Origin: Caballeronia turbans | Lineage (GTDB): Bacteria > Pseudomonadota > Gammaproteobacteria > Burkholderiales > Burkholderiaceae | Direction: 5' to 3' | Length of the DNA stretch: 64,000 bases | NCBI GenBank assembly: GCA_001544655.2 | Contig: FCOD02000012.1 | Location: 124,001-188,000 of the forward strand | In this document: positions 8,693-17,346 of the stretch, one piece after another | Layout of the letters: each line of letters starts with the position of its first letter | How positions within the stretch are numbered: position 1 is the first letter of the stretch | The notes under the pieces: model-generated | Database searches by the model: none | Seen by the model: the letters and a program-made list of their open reading frames with translations, nothing else | Told to the model about the DNA's origin: nothing | Position numbers and translations under genes: made by a program

Positions 8693-9600
8693 CGGCGACC
8701 TGCCAGATGCCATTTCGGGACCGCTACAAACGCTTCTTGCGAGGCTTGTCCAAGTACGCACCTCCTGAGCGCGATGACCCACCCCTTGGAATCGTTGTCG
8801 GCGTTCCTGGCCAACTGCGCGCCCTCCGGAATGACTGCGACAAATGGCGCACTTATGAGCATGGAGTGATTCACACCGAGGTCGTCACAGCCCGCGGCCT
8901 GCACAACTGACGTGCCCGCCGGTATAACGAGCCGAAGTCCCTGCACGGTATTCGGCCCGCCGTTGGTGAAGCGACGTTCATCGGTTGGCAGCGTAGCCCG
9001 GGTCCCGGCGAGACGGCGGAAAGCCGGCGCGCCTCGCTGCGAAGACAGTTGAAAAGGTGGCAGCGCATGTCATCGCCGTCGATGAAAGCGGTTGTACACC
9101 GAACGGCAAATGCGAGCGCGCCGTCCTTGTTCGCGAACAGGCCGAGCTTGCCGAGCGACGTTGCATGCCCGTTCTCGTCGAGGATTGAGGCTGTAGCCAT
9201 GACGGTGCGTCCTGCCGACGCAACACGCTTGATCGATCCGTGACGTACGTCGCCAGCTGCGAAGTCGGCGAGGGCGCAAGGGCTGTGGCGCTGGTGCATC
9301 GCTATCTGAATAGCGTGTGAGCGTAAGCGCAACCTTGATCCGCACGTGCGCGCACCTGTCCGAGGAGTACGATCATGACCCCTGGTTGCACGCATCCAGG
9401 CGAGCCCGCATTCTCCACACGCCCATCGACTATTGCGTGGACTGCGTCAAGCTTCGCCAGCCGTGGGTACATTTGCGGCTTTGTCTTTTCGTGCGGACAC
9501 TACCGCGGCCGCTTTCCATCTTTGACGGCTTCATGCGGGATATCGTCGAGGGCCATGGAAGCTGACGAGCTGTTTCCGATGTCGCCGTGTGCGCACCGCG
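8693..9600. other. Largely non-coding; one weak minus-strand candidate
   Basis: A minus-strand frame starting with ATG at 9200 and ending at 8871 (MATASILDENGHATSLGKLG, then FIDGDDMRCHLFNCLRSEA) reads like a small soluble protein up to about residue 66 and then turns to low-quality sequence, suggesting a frameshift. I know no family for it. Other frames look accidental. Confidence 0.3.
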
Positions 9601-10200
9601 CTACTTGATCTCGAGGCGCCGCTTCGCGGCGGGTTCATTCGCCGCTTTGGGCACCCGCACGGTGAGCACGCCGTTCTCGAAATTCGCTTCGGCGCGTTCT
9701 AGATCGACGCCGGAGGGTAGCGGAATCACGCGCTGGAACTGTCCGAACGCCCGCTCCACCCGGTAGCAGCCCTTCTCGTCGCCCTTCGATTCGATGCGCT
9801 TCTCGCCGGTCAGCACCAGCATGTCCTCAACGACTTCGAGCTCCACGTCCTCGCGCGACAGTCCTGGCAACTCGGCCACGATGCGAAGCGCGTCGCCGTC
9901 GTCGACCACATCGAGGCGCGGCTGAAAGCGGCTGGGGCTGAAGTCGCCGAACCAGTTGCCGATCGGTCCCATCCCGCCGAACGGATCGCGTATCAGGTCG
10001 GTGAGAAGATGCAGGGGATCGGGCAGCGGCCAACGCGCCGCATCGAACGATGCTGGCCATGTGGACGCGCCCGCATCCGAGGTCGACGGCGCGGGGGCTT
10101 GCTGCGAGGGCGGGGTGTTCAGCTTCGCGCCCGCGGCCTTTTCCTCCGGGCTCTTGCGCAGGAAGCGGAAGGGGTTCCACTTATCGAGGTCCAATAGCAT
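9601..10200 (-). CDS. Small heat shock protein, Hsp20/alpha-crystallin family
   Basis: 199 aa ATP-independent holdase chaperone. The start ATG at 10200 is preceded by AAGGAGCATAGCG. Residues 1-90 are a variable N-terminal arm with a Pro/Ala-rich stretch. The alpha-crystallin domain covers about 92-185: FQPRLDVVDDGDALRIVAEL, PGLSREDVELEV, then ENGVLTVRVPK, the conserved GVLTV hairpin. It is the last gene of a minus-strand group, hdeD-like then PRC-barrel then hsp20, with gaps of 52 and 78 bp. This arrangement suggests joint stress induction. Confidence 0.93.
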   Translation of the reverse strand: MLLDLDKWNPFRFLRKSPEEKAAGAKLNTPPSQQAPAPSTSDAGASTWPASFDAARWPLPDPLHLLTDLIRDPFGGMGPIGNWFGDFSPSRFQPRLDVVDDGDALRIVAELPGLSREDVELEVVEDMLVLTGEKRIESKGDEKGCYRVERAFGQFQRVIPLPSGVDLERAEANFENGVLTVRVPKAANEPAAKRRLEIK

Positions 10201-10278
10201 CGCTATGCTCCTTGTCCGATGAGCCGTCAGAGCGGCCCGAATCTTCAGTGACTCCTGCCTTGGCGCTCGCGGCCGACG

Positions 10279-10701
10279 TCAGCCCTTTGCATATTCGAAT
10301 TCCGGCAGCTTTTTCAGCGCATCCTTGTTAGCGCCGACCAGGATTGCCTTCGGCGCTATCTGCTTGAACTGCTGAATGGGGATGGCGACTCGGTGCGCCG
10401 CCATCCCGAGAAAGCCGCCGACGTCGATAATCGCGGCCGAGAGCGAGCCATCGGGCGCGACAATCAGGTCGTCGACGCGGCCGATCTTTTCGTTCTTTTC
10501 GTTGTAGACATCAGTGTGGATCATCTTCGATGCGCGCCAGCCTGTTGCGACCAATTGCGCTTCGGTGACGGTCACTCCGAGCGTCGCCTTGCCGGCGATG
10601 GGCGCATCCTGCGCGGTCGCGCCGCTGGCCACAAAGCCACCAGCGGATAGCGCCAGGATAAATGTCGACAGCCTTGCGGCCGATGCGAGGTTAGTCATCA
10701 T
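10279..10701 (-). CDS. Exported PRC-barrel domain protein
   Basis: 140 aa. The start at 10701 follows GGAGAACGCC. A signal peptide (LSTFILALSAGGFVASGATAQ) is followed by one PRC-barrel domain: WRASKMIHTDVYNEKNEKIG, then RVDDLIVAPDGSLSAAIIDV and GGFLGMAAHRVAIPI. Soluble exported PRC proteins of this kind are common in Burkholderiaceae next to stress genes; their molecular role is unclear. It lies between the hdeD-like and hsp20 genes on the same strand. Confidence 0.85.
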   Translation of the reverse strand: MMTNLASAARLSTFILALSAGGFVASGATAQDAPIAGKATLGVTVTEAQLVATGWRASKMIHTDVYNEKNEKIGRVDDLIVAPDGSLSAAIIDVGGFLGMAAHRVAIPIQQFKQIAPKAILVGANKDALKKLPEFEYAKG

Positions 10702-10753
10702 GGCGTTCTCCAAAACGCGCAACGGATACGTGTACGCCGGGCGCAGGATGCGC

Positions 10754-11329
10754 TCATGAGTGCTGCGGCGTGTTTTGCTTGTCGCGAAGGACAGCGCTGC
10801 GCCAATTCCGTGCGCCGAGGCCCAGGACGAACAGAAGCGCGCCGGTCACGATGGCGTACGTGCCGATCATCCAGACGAGGGCAACGGCTCCAGCACCCGG
10901 GAAGGCCACCACGAAGATGCCGAACAGGACCGACAGGCTACCGACGCACAACAGCAGCCACTGCGTGCGGCCGTGCCTTTTCAGCCGAACCCAGGCGATG
11001 AGGTCGAGCACTCCGGTGACAATGGCGTTCGCGCCCATCACGGTGATCAAGACGAGCGCCGTGACGCCCGGCGCCGCGACGGCGATCAGGCCCGAAGCGA
11101 TCGCGCACAGGCCGAGCAGCAAGGGAATCCACCAGTCGGTGCGGATCGAACGATGTCCTATCGCCGCGCTGACCGCCGCGACGCCTCCGATGAGTGCATA
11201 CGCCGCGAACATCGCGACGAGAAGCAGCAGCGTGAGACCAGGCCAGAAGAGCGCAAGGAGGCCAAAAAGGATTCCCGCGGCGCCCCGCAGCGCGAGCATC
11301 CACCATGCGCGTCCGAGCAGTTCGTCCAT
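10754..11329 (-). CDS. HdeD-family acid-resistance membrane protein (DUF308)
   Basis: 191 aa polytopic inner-membrane protein with about six helices arranged as repeated hairpins: WWMLALRGAAGILFGLLALFWP, then WWIPLLLGLCAIASGLIAVAAP, then WLLLCVGSLSVLFGIFVVAFPG. The recurring G-I-x-F-G-x-x-x-x-x-x-P-G pattern is that of HdeD/DUF308. It is the first gene of the hdeD-PRC-hsp20 group, so the promoter should lie between 11330 and about 11450. The short soluble C-terminus ends in RDKQNTPQHS. Confidence 0.92.
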   Translation of the reverse strand: MDELLGRAWWMLALRGAAGILFGLLALFWPGLTLLLLVAMFAAYALIGGVAAVSAAIGHRSIRTDWWIPLLLGLCAIASGLIAVAAPGVTALVLITVMGANAIVTGVLDLIAWVRLKRHGRTQWLLLCVGSLSVLFGIFVVAFPGAGAVALVWMIGTYAIVTGALLFVLGLGARNWRSAVLRDKQNTPQHS

Positions 11330-11471
11330 CGGTTGGGTTCCTCAGCCGGATCGCCGGTATCCGGCTAATACAGCGCGTGCAGTTTTTGTTTAGTCAAGCC
11401 TACGTTCGCCAGGCGCGCTCTTCTTTCGAGTTCCTGCCCAAAGGTGTCGGACTTCTGCGTTTGTCGGTCGC

Positions 11472-11723
11472 TCACCGATCCAGTCGAAAGCGCATCGACA
11501 GATCGTAGGCGGTGATGCGCAAGGCGAATCGATATGGGTCCGGCATTGCCCAGTGACGTTGCGGGCAGCCGGTGAACGAGGGCTTGCTCCAGCTACTGAT
11601 CTGGTCGCGAAAGGGTTCGAGTGTCGGAGTGAGCTTCTTGCGGCCCATGAGCCCGGCGCGCGCTATGTCGCGGTCGGAATCGCCTTGCCGCATACGGACA
11701 AGGACTTGGCGGTACTCAAACAA
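11472..11723 (-). pseudogene. istA: IS21 transposase IstA, N-terminal fragment
   Basis: The frame begins MFEYRQVLVRMRQGDSDRDI and continues ARAGLMGRKKL, the N-terminal helix-turn-helix start of IS21-family IstA proteins, which are normally around 500 aa. After about 32 residues it runs into unrelated sequence (PTLEPFRDQISSW). No istB is present. The repeats expected at an IS21 end lie just upstream at 11818-11884. Confidence 0.75.
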
Positions 11724-11817
11724 TTCGAACCTCCGGTTGGCCCTGGGCGCTTCTCAGAAAAGAGCGAAGCGTGCCCAGTTGGGAGAGTTCGAACCGCGTT
11801 CTGCCACATGGCACAGG

Positions 11818-11884
11818 TGGCGCCTATACGCCGACCCTCCGCTGGCGCCTATGCGCCGATCACCAATTGGCTCCTATACGGCGA
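11818..11884. repeat. Three 17-bp direct repeats at exact 25-bp spacing, IS21 terminal repeats
   Basis: Copies start at 11818, 11843 and 11868: TGGCGCCTATACGCCGA, TGGCGCCTATGCGCCGA and TGGCTCCTATACGGCGA. The array lies upstream of the istA fragment and ends at TGACA (11889-11893), which read from outside gives TGTCA, a typical IS21 tip. Multiple terminal repeats are the transposase binding sites in IS21 elements. Only this end of the element was found. Confidence 0.75.
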
Positions 11885-11893
11885 TCCGTGACA

Positions 11894-12653
11894 TATGGTT
11901 CGCGTCGAGGCCGGCAGTGCCCGTTTCGGGCCGCTCGACCCCTTGAAACCGCGCATCCAATAGGGGGACCTAATAAACCGCTTTTATGCGGTGGATAGGG
12001 TGTACAGTGAGCAACGGCCCTCACTTTGTCGGTCGGTCGTCAGAGGTAGTGATGCGATTGGCTTCCGAGATACCATCCTTTTCGGAAATGAGACTGTCTA
12101 CCAACTGGCTCGTCAGGCGCGGCTCGGCAATCTCATTGTTGGGTCAGGCAGATCGACGGCGCAAAAGTAGCGATTTCCTGCAAACAGTATGACCATCTGA
12201 TCGTGGCTCTCGATTTTCTCGAATGCGGGCCGCAGTTGCGATGCCGTCAGGCATCGCACATGTTTCCGGGCACATGTCGATGCCTAGGAAATTATCTTTC
12301 AGTCGACGGCGAAACGCACACGCAGGCCTGACTGGAAGTTCGAAAAATCGATATTCGGCCGCCGCTGACATGTTTTCGTGACTTTTCAAAGGCGGCACTA
12401 ATCTCGGAAGTAGTCGACGCGCAAGGAGCCAGAAACCGCTGCGCTATGGCGGGGTCACTGAATCTTGGGCAAATCGCCGGCAAGTCCCGATGGACGGGCT
12501 GCTTGGCCCTGCTGGCTCAGCCGTCTTTTCTTCGACCGGGCACGTGTGCTCAAAGGCACGATAACCGCAACACCGATACGGTCGGGATCGAAAACGACCC
12601 GGCGAACCAGTCCGAACCTTTACATCAAACGGACAAACACCAGGAAGGCAGTC
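11894..12653. other. Intergenic, no supported gene
   Basis: Contains a perfect hairpin at 12237-12258 and a pair of ACATGT hexamers just after it. Short frames on both strands have no recognisable family. Its position between an IS21 relic and an intact gene suggests insertion debris. Confidence 0.4.
12237..12258. repeat. Perfect 9-bp inverted repeat with 4-nt loop
   Basis: Arms TGCGATGCC and GGCATCGCA separated by GTCA. No T-run follows on either strand, so it is not a standard terminator. Two ACATGT hexamers at 12258-12276 form a second possible structure. May be a protein-binding site or a remnant of a mobile element. Confidence 0.5.
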
Positions 12654-13109
12654 ATGAATGATCGATTGGTTGACGTAGTAGACCGCAGCGGCACGGTGCT
12701 GCACACGTACCCGATTACCCTAAGTGATTCGGGCAACGCCGCGCACGACTCGGAATACCAAGCCAAGGCGCTCGAAGCAGCCGCCCACGGCCGGCTTGTC
12801 CCCGATGCTGAACTCGGCACCCTGACGGCCAGGATGCATATTAGTCGGGGCGGGCAGATGGCTCCCTACGGCGATGACCTGGAGAAAAACTCAGAGACGA
12901 AGCTCGGTTTAGAACAGGCGGTTCGGGAACGCGCGTATTTGCTCTGGGAGAAGGACGGGCGCCCTGAAGGGTATGCGCAAGAGTATTGGCATCGCGCTCT
13001 TGACCAGCATCTTCGGGAGCGGGCCTACGTTTTGTGGCAGCAAGAAGGAAGTCCCGAGGGGCGGCAAGATGAATATTGGCGTCGGCTTGTGGATTTCCAG
13101 GCTCAGTGA
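12654..13109 (+). CDS. Protein with two tandem DUF2934 motifs
   Basis: 151 aa soluble protein. AGGAAGGCAGTC precedes the ATG. Residues 1-80 are unassigned. Two copies of the short DUF2934 motif follow with a 30-residue period: RERAYLLWEKDGRPEGYAQE with YWHR at about 91-114, and RERAYVLWQQEGSPEGRQDE with YWRR at about 121-144. DUF2934 is a small helical motif (A-x-x-LWE-x-x-G-R-P-x-G ... YW) of unknown function, frequent in proteobacterial stress-associated proteins. The near-identical spacing argues for internal duplication. The protein appears intact. Confidence 0.85.
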   Translation: MNDRLVDVVDRSGTVLHTYPITLSDSGNAAHDSEYQAKALEAAAHGRLVPDAELGTLTARMHISRGGQMAPYGDDLEKNSETKLGLEQAVRERAYLLWEKDGRPEGYAQEYWHRALDQHLRERAYVLWQQEGSPEGRQDEYWRRLVDFQAQ

Positions 13110-13760
13110 GTGCCGCGCGCCCGGTTGTCCGGGCCGTACGGCGAAATAACCGCCTAGCAGTGTGATCTTCAGGTCGGTCAGTGCAGCCCAGCTGAGGGTC
13201 GAACAAAACGGACGTAGCTGGGAGTTACTCGTGCGGCCGGCAGCCCGCCAACTGAAGAATGCCAGCGCCGACGCCTCTTTAGCGTGCTGCGTCGCAGTGC
13301 ATGCGCACGGGTCGATGGATCCCATCAAATCTCGATCTCTGCGCGCCAGGCATTGCTCGCCTTCGAGCCACTCGACGACATCAACGTATTTCGACTGCAA
13401 TCTGGAATCCTGCACTGGCCTGTGGCGCGACAATTTGGAGGAGAGAATTGCTTTTCATTTCATCAAAACTTCTCGAGCGTCAGATACATGCTTTTTACTT
13501 GGGCAGATAACGGAAGAAAATATTGAAGTGGGCAGCGTCCTACGTACCTGCCATGTGAAAGCACGAGCCTTTTTCAAAGGAGGACCGATAACGGCGTGTT
13601 CAGTGGAGCGTCAGTGCTTTGGAGCGCCAAACACTGCCTCGCGTGGCGCCCGACATTGAGCCCAGAGCTTCCGTGCAGATTCCTGTCTGAGCGGTCTGCA
13701 TTTCCTGCACTACACTCGTTGATGTAGAACAAAGACGTCGTGCGCACGGGAGAAGGCGTC
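13110..13760. other. Intergenic, no supported gene
   Basis: Overlapping frames on both strands have no family resemblance and their composition differs from neighbouring genes. GGGAGAAGG just before 13761 is the ribosome binding site of the next gene. Confidence 0.4.
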
Positions 13761-16700
13761 ATGAGCCGGCCGCTGGATGATGAACTCTTGCGCGCGTCGC
13801 GCGTCAGGCCTGCCAGGCGCTGGATCGCATGGTTTTTCGCCATCGCGAGCGTGATCATTTGCGCGGTGGCGGTGCGCATGACGCAGATCGAAATGCAGAC
13901 CTCGCTTCGGCAGGCCCGTTACTTGTCGGAGTTGGGGCGCGAGATCGGCTTTTCTGTCGGCGAGGGACCCAGCGCCAGCGTTCCGCGGGCGTCCGCCGGA
14001 CCCTATGATGTGCGGCTCGGCTATGCGTTGCTGCCGTCGTTCGAGGAGCGGCTCCTTGCGCGCGGGTTTGCCGTCACCGCGCAGGCGCGCGGCTCGGCAG
14101 CCATGCTATCAATGGCCGATCGGGGCCTTTTCGTTCCCTATGAAGAGAAGGACCGCGCCGGGCTTGCACTGCTCGATTCGCGCGGCAACCCGCTTTACAG
14201 CGCTTCGAGTCCCGGTCTCGCCTACGAGAGCTTCGAGTCCATTCCGCCGGTCATCGTCAATGCACTGCTGTTCATCGAGGATCGCAGCCTGCTCGACAAC
14301 AGCCTGCCCAACCGCAATCCGGCAATCGACTGGGGACGCTTGGGCCGCGCACTCTTCGACCAGGGCCTGCGAGTCGTCGACAAGCATGCCCCGCAACCGG
14401 GCGGCAGCACGCTGGCGACCCAGATCGAGAAGTTCCGCCACTCGTCGGGCGGACGCACGGCGTCGCCGCCGGAGAAGCTCCGCCAGATCGCATCGGCTTC
14501 CGTGCGTGCGTATCTCGAGGGCCCGCAGACGATGCCCGCGCGCCGCCAGCTCGTCGTGCGCTATCTGAACTCAGTGCCGCTTGCGGCGCGGCCGGGCATC
14601 GGCGAGATCAACGGGCTTCCAGACGGCATGGCCGCGTGGTACGGACGCGACTTCGACGAATACAACCGCATCCTTAACGCACCAGTTTCGGCCGACATGC
14701 TCGATGCGCAGGCGCTCGCGTTCAAACAGGCGCTATCGCTGATGATTGCGCAGCGCGCGCCATCGCGCTTTCTGCGCCCGGGCAGCCCGGAGCTCGAGCG
14801 CCGCACCGACAGCTACCTGCGCCTGCTCGGGGCGAACGGCATTATCGCCCCGGCGCTGCGCGACACGGCGCTTGCCGTGCCGCTCGAACTGAATCCGGCG
14901 CCGCATCGTCGCGCGGCGGTGTCGTTCGTCGCGCGTAAGGGCGTGACCGCGCTGCGCTCGAACCTGCTTACGATGCTGGGCGTTTCCAGCCTCTACGATC
15001 TCGACCGTCTCGACCTCAGCGTCACCGCCACGCTCGACGACGCGGTGCAGCGGGCCGTGAGCGAGCGGCTCGCGAGCGCGGCCACCCGCGATGGCGCGGC
15101 GGATGCCGGGCTATTCGGCTATCACATGCTGCGGCCCCGCGATAATCCTTCGAACATCTCGTACAGCTTCACGCTGATGGAGCGCAAAGGCGGCTCGAAC
15201 CTCGTGCGCGTGCAGACCGACAGCGTCAACGAACCTTTCGACATCAGCCGCAGCGGGCGACTCAACCTGGGCTCGACAGCCAAGATGCGCACGGTTATCA
15301 CCTACCTGCAGATCGTCGCGGCGCTGCACGCGCGCTATGGGGCGATGAGCGCAGCGCAGTTGCGAGTCGTGACGCCCGACCGCCAGGATGTCCTGACGCG
15401 CTGGGCGCTCGACTATCTCGCGAAGACCCCGGACCGCTCGCTCCCCGCGATGCTCGATGCTGCCGTCGCGCGCAAGTATTCCGCGGGCGCCGGCGAGACT
15501 TTCTACACCGGTGGCGGCGCACAGGCCTTCTCCAACTTCGAGGCGACCGACAACTCGCGCGTGCTCACCGTGGAGAGCGCGTTCCAGCATTCAGTGAATC
15601 TCGTGTTCGTGCGCCTGATGCGCGATATCGTCCATTACGAAATGGTCGAGGCGGCGGGGCCGTCGTCGGACTGGCTCAACGATCCGGTGGTGCGTCACGC
15701 CTACCTGACCCGTTTCGCCGACGCGGAGAGCCGCGTGTACATGAACCGCTTCTACACCAGATACCGGCTCCGGACTGCAGACGAGGCTCTTGCGCTGCTG
15801 TTGCGCGACGTGCGCAAGTCGCGGCCGAAGCTCGCAACGGTGTTGAGAAGCGTCGCACCCGACGAGCCGCAGGCGTGGTTCGATGTCCGCATGCGCGCGG
15901 CGCTGCGCGGCACGCCGTCCGCGTCGATCACGGACGAGGACCTGGCGAAGCTCTACGTCAAATACGGCGTCGACAAGTTCAATCTCAACGATCGCGGGTA
16001 TATCGCGAGCGTGCATCCGCTTGAACTGTGGACGCTGAACTATCTGCGATCGCATCCGCTTGCGACGCTGACTGACTTGCAGGAGGCGAGCCGCGATGCG
16101 CGCGCCACCGCCTATTCATGGCTCTTCAAGACACGCTATCACGCGACGCAGGACAGACGCATCAAGCGCATGGTCGAGTTGCAGGCGTATGCGCAGATCA
16201 CGAAAGCGTGGCGCGCGCTCGGCTACCCGTTCTCATCGGTTACGCCTTCCTTTGCTACCGCGATCGGGGCTTCGGGCGACCGTCCGGAGGCGCTCGCGCA
16301 ACTGGTCGGTATCGTGGAGAACGGTGGCCAGGGTCTCGCCACGCAGCGCATCTCGACGCTCGAATTCGCGAAAGATACACCGTTTGAGACCCGGTTCACC
16401 CAGGTGAGCGCGCCGGCGAAGCCGTTGCTCGCGCCCGAGATCGCAACGGTGGTTCAACGGCTCCTGCGCGACGTGGTCGAGGGCGGCACGGCGAAGCGTC
16501 TCGCCGATGGCCTGACATTGCCCGATGGCCGCGCACTCGACGTCTCCGGCAAGACGGGCACCGGCGACCAGCGCTTCAACGTGTATGCCCGCGGCCGGCG
16601 TCTCATCGAATCGCGCAAGGTGAACAGGACGGCCACGTTCGTCTTCGTGATCGGCGAGCGCTTCTTCGGCACGATCACGGCCTACGTCCGCGAGCCTTAC

Positions 16701-16832
16701 GCCGCGCATTACGACTTCACAAGCGCGCTCGCCGTGCAGTTGCTGAAGTCGCTCGGGCCGGCGCTGCAGCCTCTACTGGCCGACGGACAGGCGGCTGGAG
16801 CCGCCGGCGAAGCGAAACCGGAATCCCGGTAG
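13761..16832 (+). CDS. Bifunctional class A penicillin-binding protein, divergent 1A-like
   Basis: 1023 aa from the ATG after GGGAGAAGGCGTC; a GTG seven codons upstream is less likely. A membrane anchor near residues 21-42 (WIAWFFAIASVIICAVAV) places the rest in the periplasm. The glycosyltransferase-51 domain shows FIEDR with catalytic E173, GGSTLATQIEKF at 214-225, EKLRQ and RYLNSVPLA. The transpeptidase domain has S505-T-A-K508, a candidate SVN motif in FQHSVNLVFVR, and K931-T-G-T. All catalytic motifs are present. It is longer than typical PBP1A, diverges strongly between the domains, and stands alone, so a condition-specific role is plausible (inference). Confidence 0.85.
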   Translation: MSRPLDDELLRASRVRPARRWIAWFFAIASVIICAVAVRMTQIEMQTSLRQARYLSELGREIGFSVGEGPSASVPRASAGPYDVRLGYALLPSFEERLLARGFAVTAQARGSAAMLSMADRGLFVPYEEKDRAGLALLDSRGNPLYSASSPGLAYESFESIPPVIVNALLFIEDRSLLDNSLPNRNPAIDWGRLGRALFDQGLRVVDKHAPQPGGSTLATQIEKFRHSSGGRTASPPEKLRQIASASVRAYLEGPQTMPARRQLVVRYLNSVPLAARPGIGEINGLPDGMAAWYGRDFDEYNRILNAPVSADMLDAQALAFKQALSLMIAQRAPSRFLRPGSPELERRTDSYLRLLGANGIIAPALRDTALAVPLELNPAPHRRAAVSFVARKGVTALRSNLLTMLGVSSLYDLDRLDLSVTATLDDAVQRAVSERLASAATRDGAADAGLFGYHMLRPRDNPSNISYSFTLMERKGGSNLVRVQTDSVNEPFDISRSGRLNLGSTAKMRTVITYLQIVAALHARYGAMSAAQLRVVTPDRQDVLTRWALDYLAKTPDRSLPAMLDAAVARKYSAGAGETFYTGGGAQAFSNFEATDNSRVLTVESAFQHSVNLVFVRLMRDIVHYEMVEAAGPSSDWLNDPVVRHAYLTRFADAESRVYMNRFYTRYRLRTADEALALLLRDVRKSRPKLATVLRSVAPDEPQAWFDVRMRAALRGTPSASITDEDLAKLYVKYGVDKFNLNDRGYIASVHPLELWTLNYLRSHPLATLTDLQEASRDARATAYSWLFKTRYHATQDRRIKRMVELQAYAQITKAWRALGYPFSSVTPSFATAIGASGDRPEALAQLVGIVENGGQGLATQRISTLEFAKDTPFETRFTQVSAPAKPLLAPEIATVVQRLLRDVVEGGTAKRLADGLTLPDGRALDVSGKTGTGDQRFNVYARGRRLIESRKVNRTATFVFVIGERFFGTITAYVREPYAAHYDFTSALAVQLLKSLGPALQPLLADGQAAGAAGEAKPESR

Positions 16833-17346
16833 AAGCGCGCGTCAGGATGCCAGGCGCAGATGCCGCTTGCCGGAAGTGGTGTTTTCCGAGGGTCCGGTAT
16901 GGCGTGAATTGCGCCCTGGCCCAATGCGAACGGGCGATCATCCGACGATGTCGATCCTGCGTGCTCGCGTGATACACGCGCGGCATCCCCTGAACCTGCA
17001 ATCCGGCGCCTGCGGGATCCAGCGATGCCGGATTGCGCGGACCGTCCCGATCGTTCATTTCAAATCGACAGGCACGAAGCTGCGCACACGCTCGCGCTGA
17101 ATCAGCAAGGCAAGCAGCGCCGTGTTCGAGCTAACAGATTCATGCACCAGACGCCTCATCCTCGACAGGATGACTTTCAGACGCGCGATACCTTGTCGTG
17201 AACTTGCATTCCTAAGGACTTCGAGTTTCGCGCCGTAAACCAAATAAGCGGCCAGACATTTCCTCGTCGCCTGTCGCCTTACCTTCTGAAGCGCAAATCA
17301 ATTGAACCCTAGCGAGTCGCGCATTCGCCATGCGGGGGAATTTTTC
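16833..17346. other. Intergenic, no supported gene
   Basis: About 510 bp without a convincing gene. A minus-strand frame at 17055-17243 and plus-strand frames have no recognisable features. GGGGGAA at about 17334-17340 serves the next gene. Confidence 0.4.

Noticed and set aside
11775-11815. A stretch with GTTCGAAC resembling the T-arm of a tRNA
   Set aside because: The flanking bases do not pair into a T-stem, and there is no anticodon or acceptor arm on either strand.
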